DNA of 64,000 nt from Zooshikella sp050749885. Its GTDB lineage: Bacteria > Pseudomonadota > Gammaproteobacteria > Pseudomonadales > Zooshikellaceae. The stretch covers positions 335,486 to 399,485 of the forward strand of contig NZ_JBOIUB010000005.1 of NCBI RefSeq assembly GCF_050749885.1, in the 5' to 3' direction. Of this stretch, positions 27,361-36,139 are shown one piece after another (position 1 is the first letter of the stretch; each line of letters begins with the position of its first letter). The notes below the pieces were generated by a model, which had not been told where the DNA came from, did no database searches, and saw only the letters and a list, made by a program, of their open reading frames with translations. A program made the position numbers and the translations under genes.

Positions 27361-28047
27361 TTAGGCAGGCGTTACTTCTGATACACAATGCTCATTAGAC
27401 ATAATGGCTAAAACCAAGTCGCGATTACTATGTGCATAATCTCGTACTAACTGCTCGATACGAGCAATATCACGCTGCATAATCGCAATCAGGATTTGAT
27501 TAAAAAAGTTAAGTGATTGTTCTAATTCTTCTTCACGACGTGATAGCGCTAAATGGTAGGTACGGTGAATGGCAGGTTGTAGATTATTAAGAATCTGGGT
27601 TAAATAAGGATTTTTAACAATGTTATTTGCTAAATCAATCACCACAAAACTACATTTGACGAACTCTTCTATATTTCCCTCACGAGCAAGATTCTTTAGC
27701 CGTTCAAGGTAAACTTCAAAAGGCTTCAGTTGGTGTAATTCCTTCCACTTTCCTGCTAACTCTACTGCTAACATGGTATAAAGGTTTTCCACCATTACGT
27801 ACAAACAGCGAATCTTATGCTCCGTTAAGTCACTTACCATTGCGCCACGCCGAGGCAAAATATCAATTAAGTGACGACGTTGCAGCAACAGTAATGCTTC
27901 TCGAACAGACCCCCGGCTGACATCAAGCTCATGAGCTATTTTTAACTCTTGAATACGCTCACGAGACTTAAGCTTACCAGTGATAATTTTATTCGCTAAG
28001 TGTTGTGCAATCTGCTCAGTGAGGCTATCAGCAGCTTTGAAAAACAT
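27361..28047 (-). CDS. GntR-family (FadR/FCD type) transcriptional regulator
   Basis: The ATG at 28047 is preferred to a TTG at 28068 that would add seven residues. The winged helix is LTEQIAQHLANKIITGKLKSRERIQELKIAHELDVSRGSVREALLLLQRRHLIDILPRRGAMVSDL (about 8-73). The C-terminal FCD-type all-helical domain of about 140 residues follows and would bind a ligand. The gene next to smc is often a GntR regulator in Pseudomonas, which supports vertical inheritance of this block. The ligand and targets are unknown. It ends in the hairpin at 27294. Confidence 0.9.
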   Translation of the reverse strand: MFFKAADSLTEQIAQHLANKIITGKLKSRERIQELKIAHELDVSRGSVREALLLLQRRHLIDILPRRGAMVSDLTEHKIRCLYVMVENLYTMLAVELAGKWKELHQLKPFEVYLERLKNLAREGNIEEFVKCSFVVIDLANNIVKNPYLTQILNNLQPAIHRTYHLALSRREEELEQSLNFFNQILIAIMQRDIARIEQLVRDYAHSNRDLVLAIMSNEHCVSEVTPA

Positions 28048-28498
28048 AATCGAAAACAGTCCCCCCAATAAAGCAAGATCAAGCAGCCAATACAGCGTAT
28101 GGCGAACAGCTAGATGGGTGAGGCTTGGCTAACAGAGCAAGATTAACGGAAAACAGACTGTGTTACGTGAGCCAGGCCTTGGCCAAAATATCCATCCACT
28201 ACCAGTCACTTACAAGTCACGTATAAACAGGTATCACTCACCCGTCGGCCCATTGGTATCTGGTATTTCTTCCACACGCCAAAACCACTAGGTTACCAAT
28301 TTAACGCGTTTAACAAAAAACACCCCGCATCAATCAGCAACCTAATATTTATTTCTTGTTCCTTTACGGTACTTACTAAACATTTAAATTACTTAATAGA
28401 TTGTTAACACAAACTGCATGATATTAACAACTACACAGCAAATGTTACTTCTCTTTATAACACGATACAAAAAACAACACTAGCAATGTAATGCGAAT
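28048..28498. other. Gap between the ccm operon end and the GntR gene
   Basis: About 450 bases without a credible ORF. Read on the minus strand, the first half holds the tail of the ccm transcript and the second half the GntR promoter. I see no strong terminator after ccmI, which is unusual for a nine-gene operon. Confidence 0.3.
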
Positions 28499-29812
28499 TC
28501 ACGGCACGAAAGGTATTTTTAGTTTTATGACATCATCCTGATCTTTAACAGATATCCCTGGCTGGACCATTCGCCCATTCACTTGTTTAGGATCACCTGA
28601 GGCTGAAACCAGTGCCACCACATCCACAGTGGTCTGCTGTGATAATTTCATATCAGGCATCATACTCAGTCTATCGTCAAGAGTGACTAACTTGGGTAAG
28701 TCTGATAATTGTAAAACGCTTACCGCCACAGGCATCTTCACCCCAACAGGACGCGCCAAAACATACACTTTTGCTGTTCCTGGAAGTGTTGTTAACAGCT
28801 TTGAGTCGACTTCAACCAGCACCTGTAGTTTCACTGCGGCTGTTGTAGCAGATGAAGTTCCACTGTCTATTTCTGCTTGGGCCGAAGATGAAGTGTTTAC
28901 TGACGTTGTTGACCCTGTTTGCTGCTCAGCAAGTAGTTGTTTTGCCTTAGTGATACCTTGTTGAATTGGCTGAGCTTCACCCTCAGGAATACCTGAGTCA
29001 AGAATTTGCTGCCAATGATCAATCGCCTGCTGATATTTTCCTGATTCAAATGCAGCAATCCCCAGTAAGCCAAGGGCTATTTGTTGTTTAGGTTGATGCT
29101 GTAAAGCTTGCTTAGCGTAGGCAACCACTTCATCCGTCATCCGATTACCCTTTGCCAAATATAGCGTTTCAGCCAGTCTCGCCATAACCTCTGCATCATT
29201 AGGCACGAGTGACTGTAATGATTGATAAGCTTTTAAAGACTCAGAATAACGCTGCTGTGCAGCATAGACTCTTGCCAGCCAAAACCAACCGTCTTTGTTC
29301 TCTGGTTGCTTTTGTACCGCACTTTCCAGTTTTTTGGTGAGTTCAGGCAAGGATAAGTTGGTCAATTCTGCAGAAGAAGGCATTGCAGCAACCATAGCAA
29401 GTTCCCGACTTGCACCGAGTTGCCAATAAATAGTCAGTGCCAGGCACGGCACAATAATCGCCATACCCCACATACTCAGCCTGGCTCGTTTTGATGTTAT
29501 ACCTTGGGTTAATTCAAGTTCTGCCTTCCCCTGCACATCCTTAAGCAGTTGTCGTTGTAACTCAACCACCATTTTTTGATGATCAATGGCTGAAATATCA
29601 CCATATTCCAGGCTAGTGTTAAGTTCTGCTAACCGTTGCTGGTATAAGGTCACATTAAGCTGATTCTGTTGCTTTTCCTGCGCTAAATCCACGTCATCAG
29701 TCGTGCTTATTGCATCTACTGTAGCCACTGTTTTACGTAATAATGGCGACAAGATAAAAAAAACAGCCACTAAGGCAAGCACAATAAGACTTATCCAATA
29801 CAACATCATCAC
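28499..29812 (-). CDS. ccmI: Cytochrome c maturation protein CcmI (CycH)
   Basis: CcmI delivers apocytochrome c to the CcmF/H haem lyase. Two N-terminal membrane segments (residues about 4-25 and 110-130) are separated by a cytoplasmic loop with a leucine-rich coil. A periplasmic part with TPR helices follows (about 160-300, e.g. GWFWLARVYAAQQRYSESLKAYQSLQ). The remaining 110 residues form a beta domain. The GTG at 29812 overlaps the ccmH stop by four bases; an ATG at 29809 is equally possible. It is the last gene of the ccm run. Confidence 0.9.
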   Translation of the reverse strand: MMMLYWISLIVLALVAVFFILSPLLRKTVATVDAISTTDDVDLAQEKQQNQLNVTLYQQRLAELNTSLEYGDISAIDHQKMVVELQRQLLKDVQGKAELELTQGITSKRARLSMWGMAIIVPCLALTIYWQLGASRELAMVAAMPSSAELTNLSLPELTKKLESAVQKQPENKDGWFWLARVYAAQQRYSESLKAYQSLQSLVPNDAEVMARLAETLYLAKGNRMTDEVVAYAKQALQHQPKQQIALGLLGIAAFESGKYQQAIDHWQQILDSGIPEGEAQPIQQGITKAKQLLAEQQTGSTTSVNTSSSAQAEIDSGTSSATTAAVKLQVLVEVDSKLLTTLPGTAKVYVLARPVGVKMPVAVSVLQLSDLPKLVTLDDRLSMMPDMKLSQQTTVDVVALVSASGDPKQVNGRMVQPGISVKDQDDVIKLKIPFVP

Positions 29813-30300
29813 GACTTTTCTGACTCCTTAAGAATCGCAGTTAGTGCAGCCTTTTCTTCTTCAGACAGTGCCTGTGGTTGTGCTTGAGATCGTCGTCGCC
29901 ATAGCAGTCGCCCCAATACAGTAAGCCCAACCCCCAGCAAAATAAAAGGTAAGCTCCATAGTAGCCAAGTACGATGATCCCAGGGTGGGTTGTAAAGGAC
30001 AAAATCACCATAGCGCGACTGCATAAAGTCAATAATGGCCTCATCAGGCTCACCAGCCTGCAACATTGTGTAGATTTTCCGCCGCAGATCCACGGCGATA
30101 GGTGCATTAGAGTCTGCAATATTTTGGTTTTGACACTTTGGACAACGTAACTCTTCTGTTAATAGCTGAAATCGCTCTCGCTGCTGATCAGAACTAAACT
30201 CATAGGTATCAATGGCCGCCCAACTCATTGATATCGAGCTTATGCCAATAAACAACACACCAATAAACCTGAGTAAGGCTATGCAGGATGCCTGACTCAT
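29809..30300 (-). CDS. ccmH: Cytochrome c maturation thiol-disulfide protein CcmH (CcmL-type)
   Basis: The ATG at 30300 overlaps the stop of the thioredoxin gene by four bases (ATGA), so it is chosen over the longer ORF start at 30357. A signal peptide ends near MSWAA. The redox motif LRCPKCQNQ carries Cys53 and Cys56, which reduce the apocytochrome haem-binding cysteines. One membrane anchor (LLWSLPFILLGVGLTVLGRLL) follows. The protein is short (163 residues) because the TPR part is the separate ccmI product. Confidence 0.93.
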   Translation of the reverse strand: MSQASCIALLRFIGVLFIGISSISMSWAAIDTYEFSSDQQRERFQLLTEELRCPKCQNQNIADSNAPIAVDLRRKIYTMLQAGEPDEAIIDFMQSRYGDFVLYNPPWDHRTWLLWSLPFILLGVGLTVLGRLLWRRRSQAQPQALSEEEKAALTAILKESEKS

Positions 30301-30842
30301 GACGGATTCCCCTTTGCTTGCAGCTGTCTGACAATTGGCTGAAGTGATTCTCGCCATACCTGTTCATCAATAACCCCAATATGCTTGAAGCGAATGATAC
30401 CCTGATGATCAACGACATAAGTCTCTGGAGCACCATATACGCCCAATTCAATGCCTAAATCCCCAGAGACATCAATCACAGTAGCTTGATAGGGATTACC
30501 CAGCTTCGCCAACCACTGCTTCGCCTGTTGGGTATCATCTTTATAATTAATCCCAACAATGCGCACCCCCTGCTGCTGAGCCAGCTTCAATAAAAAAGGA
30601 TGTTCAACATGACAGGAAGGACACCAGGTTGCCCACACATTCACTAAAGTCACTTCACCCTTAAGCAGTGAAGTATCAAGTGTTTTTTGGTTTTCTCCTA
30701 AACCGGGGAGAGAAAACACGGGAAATGGCTTATTGAGTAATGCGGATGGTAGTGTACGGGGGTCCTGATACAAAGCCCGATAGAGAAAACCAGCCAGTAA
30801 TAAAAACACTAACAGCGGGATGAATAACTTGAATCGTTTCAT
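30297..30842 (-). CDS. ccmG: Thiol:disulfide interchange protein DsbE/CcmG
   Basis: A membrane-anchored thioredoxin: anchor LFIPLLVFLLLAGFLY, then the active site WATWCPSC with Cys74 and Cys77, and the GVYGAPETYVVD cis-proline loop. It keeps CcmH and apocytochromes reduced, using electrons from DsbD. It lies 9 bases after ccmF and overlaps ccmH by four bases. Length 181 is normal. Typical for this position in the ccm operon. Confidence 0.95.
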   Translation of the reverse strand: MKRFKLFIPLLVFLLLAGFLYRALYQDPRTLPSALLNKPFPVFSLPGLGENQKTLDTSLLKGEVTLVNVWATWCPSCHVEHPFLLKLAQQQGVRIVGINYKDDTQQAKQWLAKLGNPYQATVIDVSGDLGIELGVYGAPETYVVDHQGIIRFKHIGVIDEQVWRESLQPIVRQLQAKGNPS

Positions 30843-30851
30843 AGCAATACT

Positions 30852-32837
30852 TTACGCATGAGAATAGGCAGTTTCAGAGGTTTGCTCAGTACGCACCACA
30901 ACCCGTCGCCGTCGATAACGCTTATCCAGCACTGCTAACATGCCTCCTAAAGCCATGATTAGCGCACCAAGCCATATACAACGAACAAAGGCTTTATAAT
31001 GAATACGTACCGCCCAAGCGCCATCACCCAAAGGCTCACCCAGTGCTACATAGAGATCGCGTGTTAAGCCTGGATCAATGGCTGCTTCTGTCATCATTGA
31101 GCGCTGTACTTCATATCGACGTTTCTGAGGGTGCAAGGTTGTGACATAATCACCATTAGGGGTTGTAACCTTAATTTCTCCCTGATCCGCTTCAAAGTTG
31201 GGGCCTTTTACACGTTGAGTCCCCATAAAAGTAAACATCAACCCTGACAGCTGTAATCGATCACCGGGTGCCATGCGTAAATCACGCTCCTCACTATAAA
31301 AGCTGGTTAACACAACACCAAGAATACAAACCGCAAATCCAATGTGGCCCAAATGCATACCATAATAACTTAAGGTTAATTTCCGCAGTCCCTGCCAGGC
31401 TGATGTCTGATGCTTTAATTTACGGAATAAATCAGTCAATGCTGACAAGGCAATCCACAGAACGACTACCAGTCCAATCCACACGGGTAATAACCAACCT
31501 TGTGTATGCCAAACACTCAGGACCGAACCCAAAAGTAATGCCCCTAACAAAGCCCAACGTAAATAGCTAAACAATTGCAGCATTCGGCTTTGCTTCCAGT
31601 TAACCGTAATACCAATCCCTAAAAGCAGTGCGAGTGCAGCCATGAGCCAAGGAAAAAACTGGTTGAAATAAGGTGGGCCAACTGACAACTTGCTACCCGA
31701 AAGCGCCTCTGCCAGTAACGGATACAAAGTCCCTACAAGAATCAAGGCAGTGGCAATGGTTAACACAATATTATTCAGCAACAATAGTGTTTCTCTCGAC
31801 CACAATGAGAATTGAGTACTACTTTGTACTGCAGGTGCACGAAGTGCGTATAACAGAAGAGAGCCACCCACTACGAGCAACAAAAAGACCAGAATAAATA
31901 CGCCACGTTCTGGGTCCGTGGCAAATGCATGTACCGAGGTTAAAACGCCAGAACGAACTAAAAATGCACCTAAAAGGCTCAAAGAAAACGTTGCAATGGC
32001 AAGAAAAACGGTCCAGCTTTTAAATACGCCACGTTTTTCAGTCACCGCCAAAGAGTGGATCAGCGCAGTCCCCATCAGCCAGGGCATAAAAGAAGCATTT
32101 TCAACAGGGTCCCAAAACCACCAGCCACCCCAGCCAAGTTCGTAGTATGCCCACCAACTGCCCAGCGCAATACCTACTGTTAAAAAGCTCCAGGCGATTG
32201 TTGTCCAGGGACGAGACCAACGCGCCCAAGCAGCATCAAGGCGTCCACCTAACAATGCAGCAATGGCAAATGCAAAAACCACAGAAAATCCAACATACCC
32301 CATATACAACATGGGAGGATGAACAATCAGGCCAAAATCCTGTAATAATGGATTCAGATCGCGACCATCAATAGGTGCATGGGGTAATAAACGCTTAAAT
32401 GGATTTGAGGTAAATAATAAAAAGGCTAAAAAACCAACACTACAAAACCCCAGAATACTTAACACCCTGGCAACTAAGTAGCGAGGTAAACTTTGGCTAA
32501 AAAAAGCGACAGCCAGAGTCCAACCAGCAGCCATCAAACACCACAGTAAAAAAGAACCTTCGTGAGCACCCCAAATTGCACTTATTTTATAAGGCAGGGG
32601 CAGTAGACTATTTGAGTTTTGAGCAACATAAGCCACTGAAAAGTCATCCGTTGCAAAACAGTAGCCTAAAGCAATAAATGCAACTAACAGGAAACAAAAC
32701 TGCCCCACAGCCAGTGGCCTACCCATAGCCACCCACAGTTCCTGCTTAACCAGAGTACCCGTTAGTGGCACTATCGCCAGCACCAGCGAAAAACAAAAGG
32801 CAAGAATAACGGCAAAATGACCAATCTCAGCAATCAT
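30852..32837 (-). CDS. ccmF: Haem lyase subunit CcmF
   Basis: CcmF attaches haem from CcmE to the CxxCH of apocytochromes. The 661-residue, multi-spanning protein has the WWD haem-handling motif GWGGWWFWDPVENASFMPWL, flanking histidines such as APIDGRDLNPLLQDFGLIVHPPMLYMGYVGF, and a periplasmic domain between the last membrane segments. About 14-15 hydrophobic segments are visible. It lies 18 bases after ccmE on the same strand. Confidence 0.97.
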   Translation of the reverse strand: MIAEIGHFAVILAFCFSLVLAIVPLTGTLVKQELWVAMGRPLAVGQFCFLLVAFIALGYCFATDDFSVAYVAQNSNSLLPLPYKISAIWGAHEGSFLLWCLMAAGWTLAVAFFSQSLPRYLVARVLSILGFCSVGFLAFLLFTSNPFKRLLPHAPIDGRDLNPLLQDFGLIVHPPMLYMGYVGFSVVFAFAIAALLGGRLDAAWARWSRPWTTIAWSFLTVGIALGSWWAYYELGWGGWWFWDPVENASFMPWLMGTALIHSLAVTEKRGVFKSWTVFLAIATFSLSLLGAFLVRSGVLTSVHAFATDPERGVFILVFLLLVVGGSLLLYALRAPAVQSSTQFSLWSRETLLLLNNIVLTIATALILVGTLYPLLAEALSGSKLSVGPPYFNQFFPWLMAALALLLGIGITVNWKQSRMLQLFSYLRWALLGALLLGSVLSVWHTQGWLLPVWIGLVVVLWIALSALTDLFRKLKHQTSAWQGLRKLTLSYYGMHLGHIGFAVCILGVVLTSFYSEERDLRMAPGDRLQLSGLMFTFMGTQRVKGPNFEADQGEIKVTTPNGDYVTTLHPQKRRYEVQRSMMTEAAIDPGLTRDLYVALGEPLGDGAWAVRIHYKAFVRCIWLGALIMALGGMLAVLDKRYRRRRVVVRTEQTSETAYSHA

Positions 32838-32855
32838 GATTTCTGGTCTCCACCC

Positions 32856-33320
32856 TTAGTTCGTTGCAGTTGCTGGAGAAGAAGAATAATCAGGGTGGCC
32901 TGCTTGCTTAAGTGCACCTTCTACTTCAGGAGGCATATAGTTCTCATCATGTTTAGCCAATACCTGATCAGCCATTAACTCACCTGACGCATTCAGTTTG
33001 CCAACCGCGATCACACCTTGTCCTTCTCTAAATAAGTCCGGCAATATACCCGTATAATGAACCTTAATAATTGCCTGCCCGTCAGTAATCGAAAATGTAT
33101 TGGCTAAAGACTTAGTATCACGCTGGTGAGAACCTACAACCACGAGTCCACCACCACGAATCGTTTTATTAACAGGTGCTTTCCCCGCAGCTAACTCAAT
33201 TGGTGAATAAAAGTAATTCATGTTTTCATCCAGCGCTAACAGTCCCAAAACAGCAGCCAGGCTTGATCCAAACACAATATACAACACAATCCTCAAGCGA
33301 TTTTTTCTGACTGGGTTCAT
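32856..33320 (-). CDS. ccmE: Haem chaperone CcmE
   Basis: CcmE carries haem covalently on a histidine and passes it to CcmF. The 154-residue protein has an N-terminal anchor (RIVLYIVFGSSLAAVLGLLAL) and a beta-barrel. The histidine is in LAKHDENYMPPEV at His124 with Tyr128, matching the family's H..Y pair. The C-terminus is a flexible tail. The ATG overlaps the stop of ccmD by four bases (ATGA), so translation is coupled. Confidence 0.96.
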   Translation of the reverse strand: MNPVRKNRLRIVLYIVFGSSLAAVLGLLALDENMNYFYSPIELAAGKAPVNKTIRGGGLVVVGSHQRDTKSLANTFSITDGQAIIKVHYTGILPDLFREGQGVIAVGKLNASGELMADQVLAKHDENYMPPEVEGALKQAGHPDYSSSPATATN

Positions 33321-33496
33321 TGTTGCTGAGCCTCCCGTCTTAACTGGCGTAAGTAGCGCTGTTTAAATCTTTTTTGTTGTACAAGCGGTGCCCAAATATT
33401 GTAAATCATGACCACCGCTGCTATACCATAACAGCTCCACACATAAAGGCCATGCTTGCCCATTGCCCAAAAGTCGGCCCAGGATTCAAAATACAT
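33317..33496 (-). CDS. ccmD: Haem exporter protein CcmD
   Basis: A small gene that a length-limited ORF search misses. From ATG 33496 to TGA at 33317 it encodes 59 residues beginning MYFESWADFWAMGKHG, with one membrane segment (LYVWSCYGIAAVVMIYNIW) and a basic tail (KRFKQRYLRQLRREAQ). That matches CcmD in length, W/G pattern and topology. AAAGGAG lies eight bases upstream, and the stop overlaps the ccmE start. CcmD helps CcmE leave the CcmC complex. Confidence 0.93.
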   Translation of the reverse strand: MYFESWADFWAMGKHGLYVWSCYGIAAVVMIYNIWAPLVQQKRFKQRYLRQLRREAQQQ

Positions 33497-33518
33497 GATA
33501 AGTCTCCTTTAGCCCTGA

Positions 33519-34262
33519 TCAGCGCTTATTGCTCATCAACGCTTTTACCCAACCTGTTTTATGCTCTCGGTGTAATATTTCTGCCCGTAACCTTAAAAGT
33601 AAAACCACGGTAAAAAAACAATAAAAACCGGCAAGACAAATAAAAAGTGGGTAGTACATTTCAGCCGGCATGGCTGGCTTTTCTGTCAACTTAATTGATG
33701 CTGTTTGGTGCAGCGTAAACCACCAATTAACGGAATATTTAATGATGGGAATATTGACCAGACCAACAAGCGCCAATACAGCAGAGGCACGGGCAGCTGT
33801 TTTCATACTATCAATGGAAGCCTGCAACGCCATAAATCCTAGGTACAAAAACAACAAAATCAGCATCGATGTCAATCTGGCATCCCATACCCACCAAGCT
33901 CCCCAAGTTGGCTTCCCCCATATGGCACCAGTGAGTAATGCCAATAACGTAAAAGAGGCACCAATGGGCGCACAACAGCTGGCTACCAACTCAGCCATCT
34001 TCATTCGCCAAATGAGTCCAATGCCACCCGCAATGGCCATTAGCACATAGGTTGCTTGCGCCAAAAAAGCGGCCGGTACATGAATATAAATTATGCGGTA
34101 ACTGTTACCTTGAAACCGTTCTGCAGGAGCAAAGGCTAATCCCCACACCACACCTGTCACTAATAACACGATGGTGAGAATAACCAACCAGGGTAACCAT
34201 CGACTGCTAATCTCATAAAACCATTTGGGTGACCCAAGCTTGTGAAACCACGTCCAATTCAT
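33519..34262 (-). CDS. ccmC: Haem handling protein CcmC
   Basis: CcmC transfers haem to CcmE. The 247-residue protein has six membrane segments and the family's tryptophan-rich motif GKPTWGAWWVWDARLTSMLILL, together with the first histidine in IIYIHVPAAFLAQ and the second in WFTLHQTASI. It lies 27 bases after ccmB and 22 before ccmD. All expected features are intact. Confidence 0.97.
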   Translation of the reverse strand: MNWTWFHKLGSPKWFYEISSRWLPWLVILTIVLLVTGVVWGLAFAPAERFQGNSYRIIYIHVPAAFLAQATYVLMAIAGGIGLIWRMKMAELVASCCAPIGASFTLLALLTGAIWGKPTWGAWWVWDARLTSMLILLFLYLGFMALQASIDSMKTAARASAVLALVGLVNIPIIKYSVNWWFTLHQTASIKLTEKPAMPAEMYYPLFICLAGFYCFFTVVLLLRLRAEILHREHKTGWVKALMSNKR

Positions 34263-34289
34263 TTATTTAAACTCTACACTTTTCCAGGC

Positions 34290-35015
34290 TTATCCCGAGG
34301 CGGTAATTCTTAATCCTGCCGCGATAGCAAATGGAGCCAACGTTAACCCCAATGTTAACAACACAGCCAGCCACAGTAACTGACCATCAGCGGGCAGTCC
34401 CTCACTAGCGGCAACAACAGCCCCTGTGCCTAACAACAGCACAGGAATATATAAGGGTAAAATAAGCAATGATAATAACATGCCCCCCCGCCGAATGCCG
34501 ACTGTTAGTGCCGCACCTATAGCACCTAACAGACTCAGTAAAGGTGTTCCTAGTGCCAGACTGGCGATCAGTGTCATATAGGCTTGAGAGGGCAGAGATA
34601 GCATCAACGCAAGCATTGGCGCTAATAACAGTAAAGGTAATCCAGTCAAGAGCCAATGTGCACAAACTTTGGCAAGTACATGCATAAAGAGTGGCTGAGG
34701 CACAACCAGCAACAAATCTAATGCCCCATCTTCATAGTCACCCCGAAACAAGGAGTCCATAGCCAAAAGCGTGGCTAATAAGGCTGCAATCCATATTACG
34801 CCAGGGGCAAGCTTGGCTAAAAAGTCAGGGTCAGGAGAAATACCCAGTGGAAATAGAGTAACGACAATTAAAAAAAATAATGGCGGGTTAATCAGCTCAG
34901 CCTGTCGTCTAAAGCCAAGACGTAAATCACGGCATAGTGTTACCCAAGCAGCAGCACCAGAACTTACCACCATCGGCTTTATTGTTGAAGCAGGTGCATT
35001 AATTTCACTCACCAT
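34290..35015 (-). CDS. ccmB: Haem exporter membrane protein CcmB
   Basis: CcmB is the membrane part of the CcmAB ABC complex. The ATG at 35015 overlaps the ccmA stop by 11 bases and gives a product of about 241 residues. It has a cytosolic start (CRDLRLGFRRQAELINPPLFFL) and six hydrophobic helices, plus DSLFRGDYEDGALDLLLV, characteristic of the family. A longer start at 35057 would overlap ccmA further and is unlikely. Confidence 0.95.
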   Translation of the reverse strand: MVSEINAPASTIKPMVVSSGAAAWVTLCRDLRLGFRRQAELINPPLFFLIVVTLFPLGISPDPDFLAKLAPGVIWIAALLATLLAMDSLFRGDYEDGALDLLLVVPQPLFMHVLAKVCAHWLLTGLPLLLLAPMLALMLSLPSQAYMTLIASLALGTPLLSLLGAIGAALTVGIRRGGMLLSLLILPLYIPVLLLGTGAVVAASEGLPADGQLLWLAVLLTLGLTLAPFAIAAGLRITASG

Positions 35016-35637
35016 ATTCAGCGATATCCAGTTTTTTAATGAAACCATCTGGCACATTCAGTTGGTGGTGTGTTGTTAATATGATAGTTCGACCTTGACT
35101 GGCCTGTTCTGCTAGCAACGCTTCAAGGTGTTGAACCCCCTTCTGGTCTATTGCCGTAAAAGGTTCATCTAAAATCCATAACGCCTGATGACTTAAGTAC
35201 AGTTGGGCTAGTGCAACCCGTCGCTGCTGACCCGCAGATAAACTATAACAAGGAACATCTTCATAACCGTATAGGCCCACAGCAGCAAGCGCATGTTCTA
35301 TTGCTTGCTCAGATAATGTCTGATACCAGCCTTGGAGCCAACGCAAATTCTCAATAGGCGTCAGAGGACCCTTAATACCTGGAGAATGCCCAATATACAA
35401 CTGTTGCTGCCTGTACTCAGGTAATACATGTTGTATCAATTCACCTATAAATTTAATCTCACCTTCATAGTCTTCTGTAAGCGTAGCCAAAATACGCAGT
35501 AAAGAAGTTTTACCACTGCCATTGGCACCTGTTACTTGAAGAATCTCTCCAGCATTAAGCGTAAAACTCAGTCCATGAAATAACAGACGCTCATCACGCT
35601 CACATACTAACTGGTTGACGCTTAAAAACTCAGTCAC
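35005..35637 (-). CDS. ccmA: Haem exporter ATP-binding protein CcmA
   Basis: ABC ATPase of 210 residues: Walker A GANGSGKTS, signature LSAGQQRRVALAQLYL, Walker B WILDEPFTAID and the H-loop in TTHHQLN. With CcmB it powers release of haem-loaded CcmE from CcmCD. It is the first gene of the ccm operon, so the operon promoter lies between 35638 and about 35850. Confidence 0.96.
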   Translation of the reverse strand: MTEFLSVNQLVCERDERLLFHGLSFTLNAGEILQVTGANGSGKTSLLRILATLTEDYEGEIKFIGELIQHVLPEYRQQQLYIGHSPGIKGPLTPIENLRWLQGWYQTLSEQAIEHALAAVGLYGYEDVPCYSLSAGQQRRVALAQLYLSHQALWILDEPFTAIDQKGVQHLEALLAEQASQGRTIILTTHHQLNVPDGFIKKLDIAEYGE

Positions 35638-36024
35638 AACAAGTTAACCATCTCAGCTAAAATTACCCTAGCGCAGGCTAAAGTACGCTTATCTCAATGT
35701 CTTCTATCCCCTCTTCACTGAACAAATGGCCATCTCATTCGACGAGATAGAAGACTTGATATGTTTTGATAGTCACTGTGCCTAAGCGATGTACAACACA
35801 TAACGCGCAATGACGATGTCAATTGCACGCTATTATACCGATCTGATGTAGATTGCAAATATTTGACACATATTTACGCTTTATTTACGGATACAAGCAA
35901 AAAAATAACTGTTATTTTTACAGGAAAATTGATTATTTTATGCAGGATCAATGTTATATCCACAACGAATGGTTTATAAGGGCAGCCGTCTTATAGGGCT
36001 ATAAAAATCATTTGTGGAGGGTAT
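35638..36024. other. Gap between divergent ccmA and trkH; promoter region
   Basis: About 390 bases with no ORF. The minus-strand ccm promoter and the plus-strand trkH promoter must lie here. TTGACA at about 35862 is the best -35 match, but the -10 is weak. An inverted ATCTC/GAGAT pair sits near 35733-35749. Confidence 0.35.
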
Positions 36025-36118
36025 AGGTTCTGCAACCTAACCAAGTGCTTCTAGTGCTCAGTGAACTCACCCACTCACAACAGAGAGCTTGTTAATGCTC
36101 TCAGCTACTCCACTGAGC
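36025..36118 (+). promoter_or_regulatory. Structured 5' leader of trkH
   Basis: AGGTT-CTGC-AACCT forms a small hairpin (36025-36038). GCTCAGTG (36056-36063) pairs with CACTGAGC (36111-36118), enclosing a second stem GAGAGC/GCTCTC (36083-36102) with an 8-base loop. The outer stem ends 21 bases before the trkH ATG. The pairing is seen directly; a control role, perhaps for potassium or translation, is inferred. Confidence 0.4.
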
Positions 36119-36139
36119 CTAAAAAACACAGGATCAACC

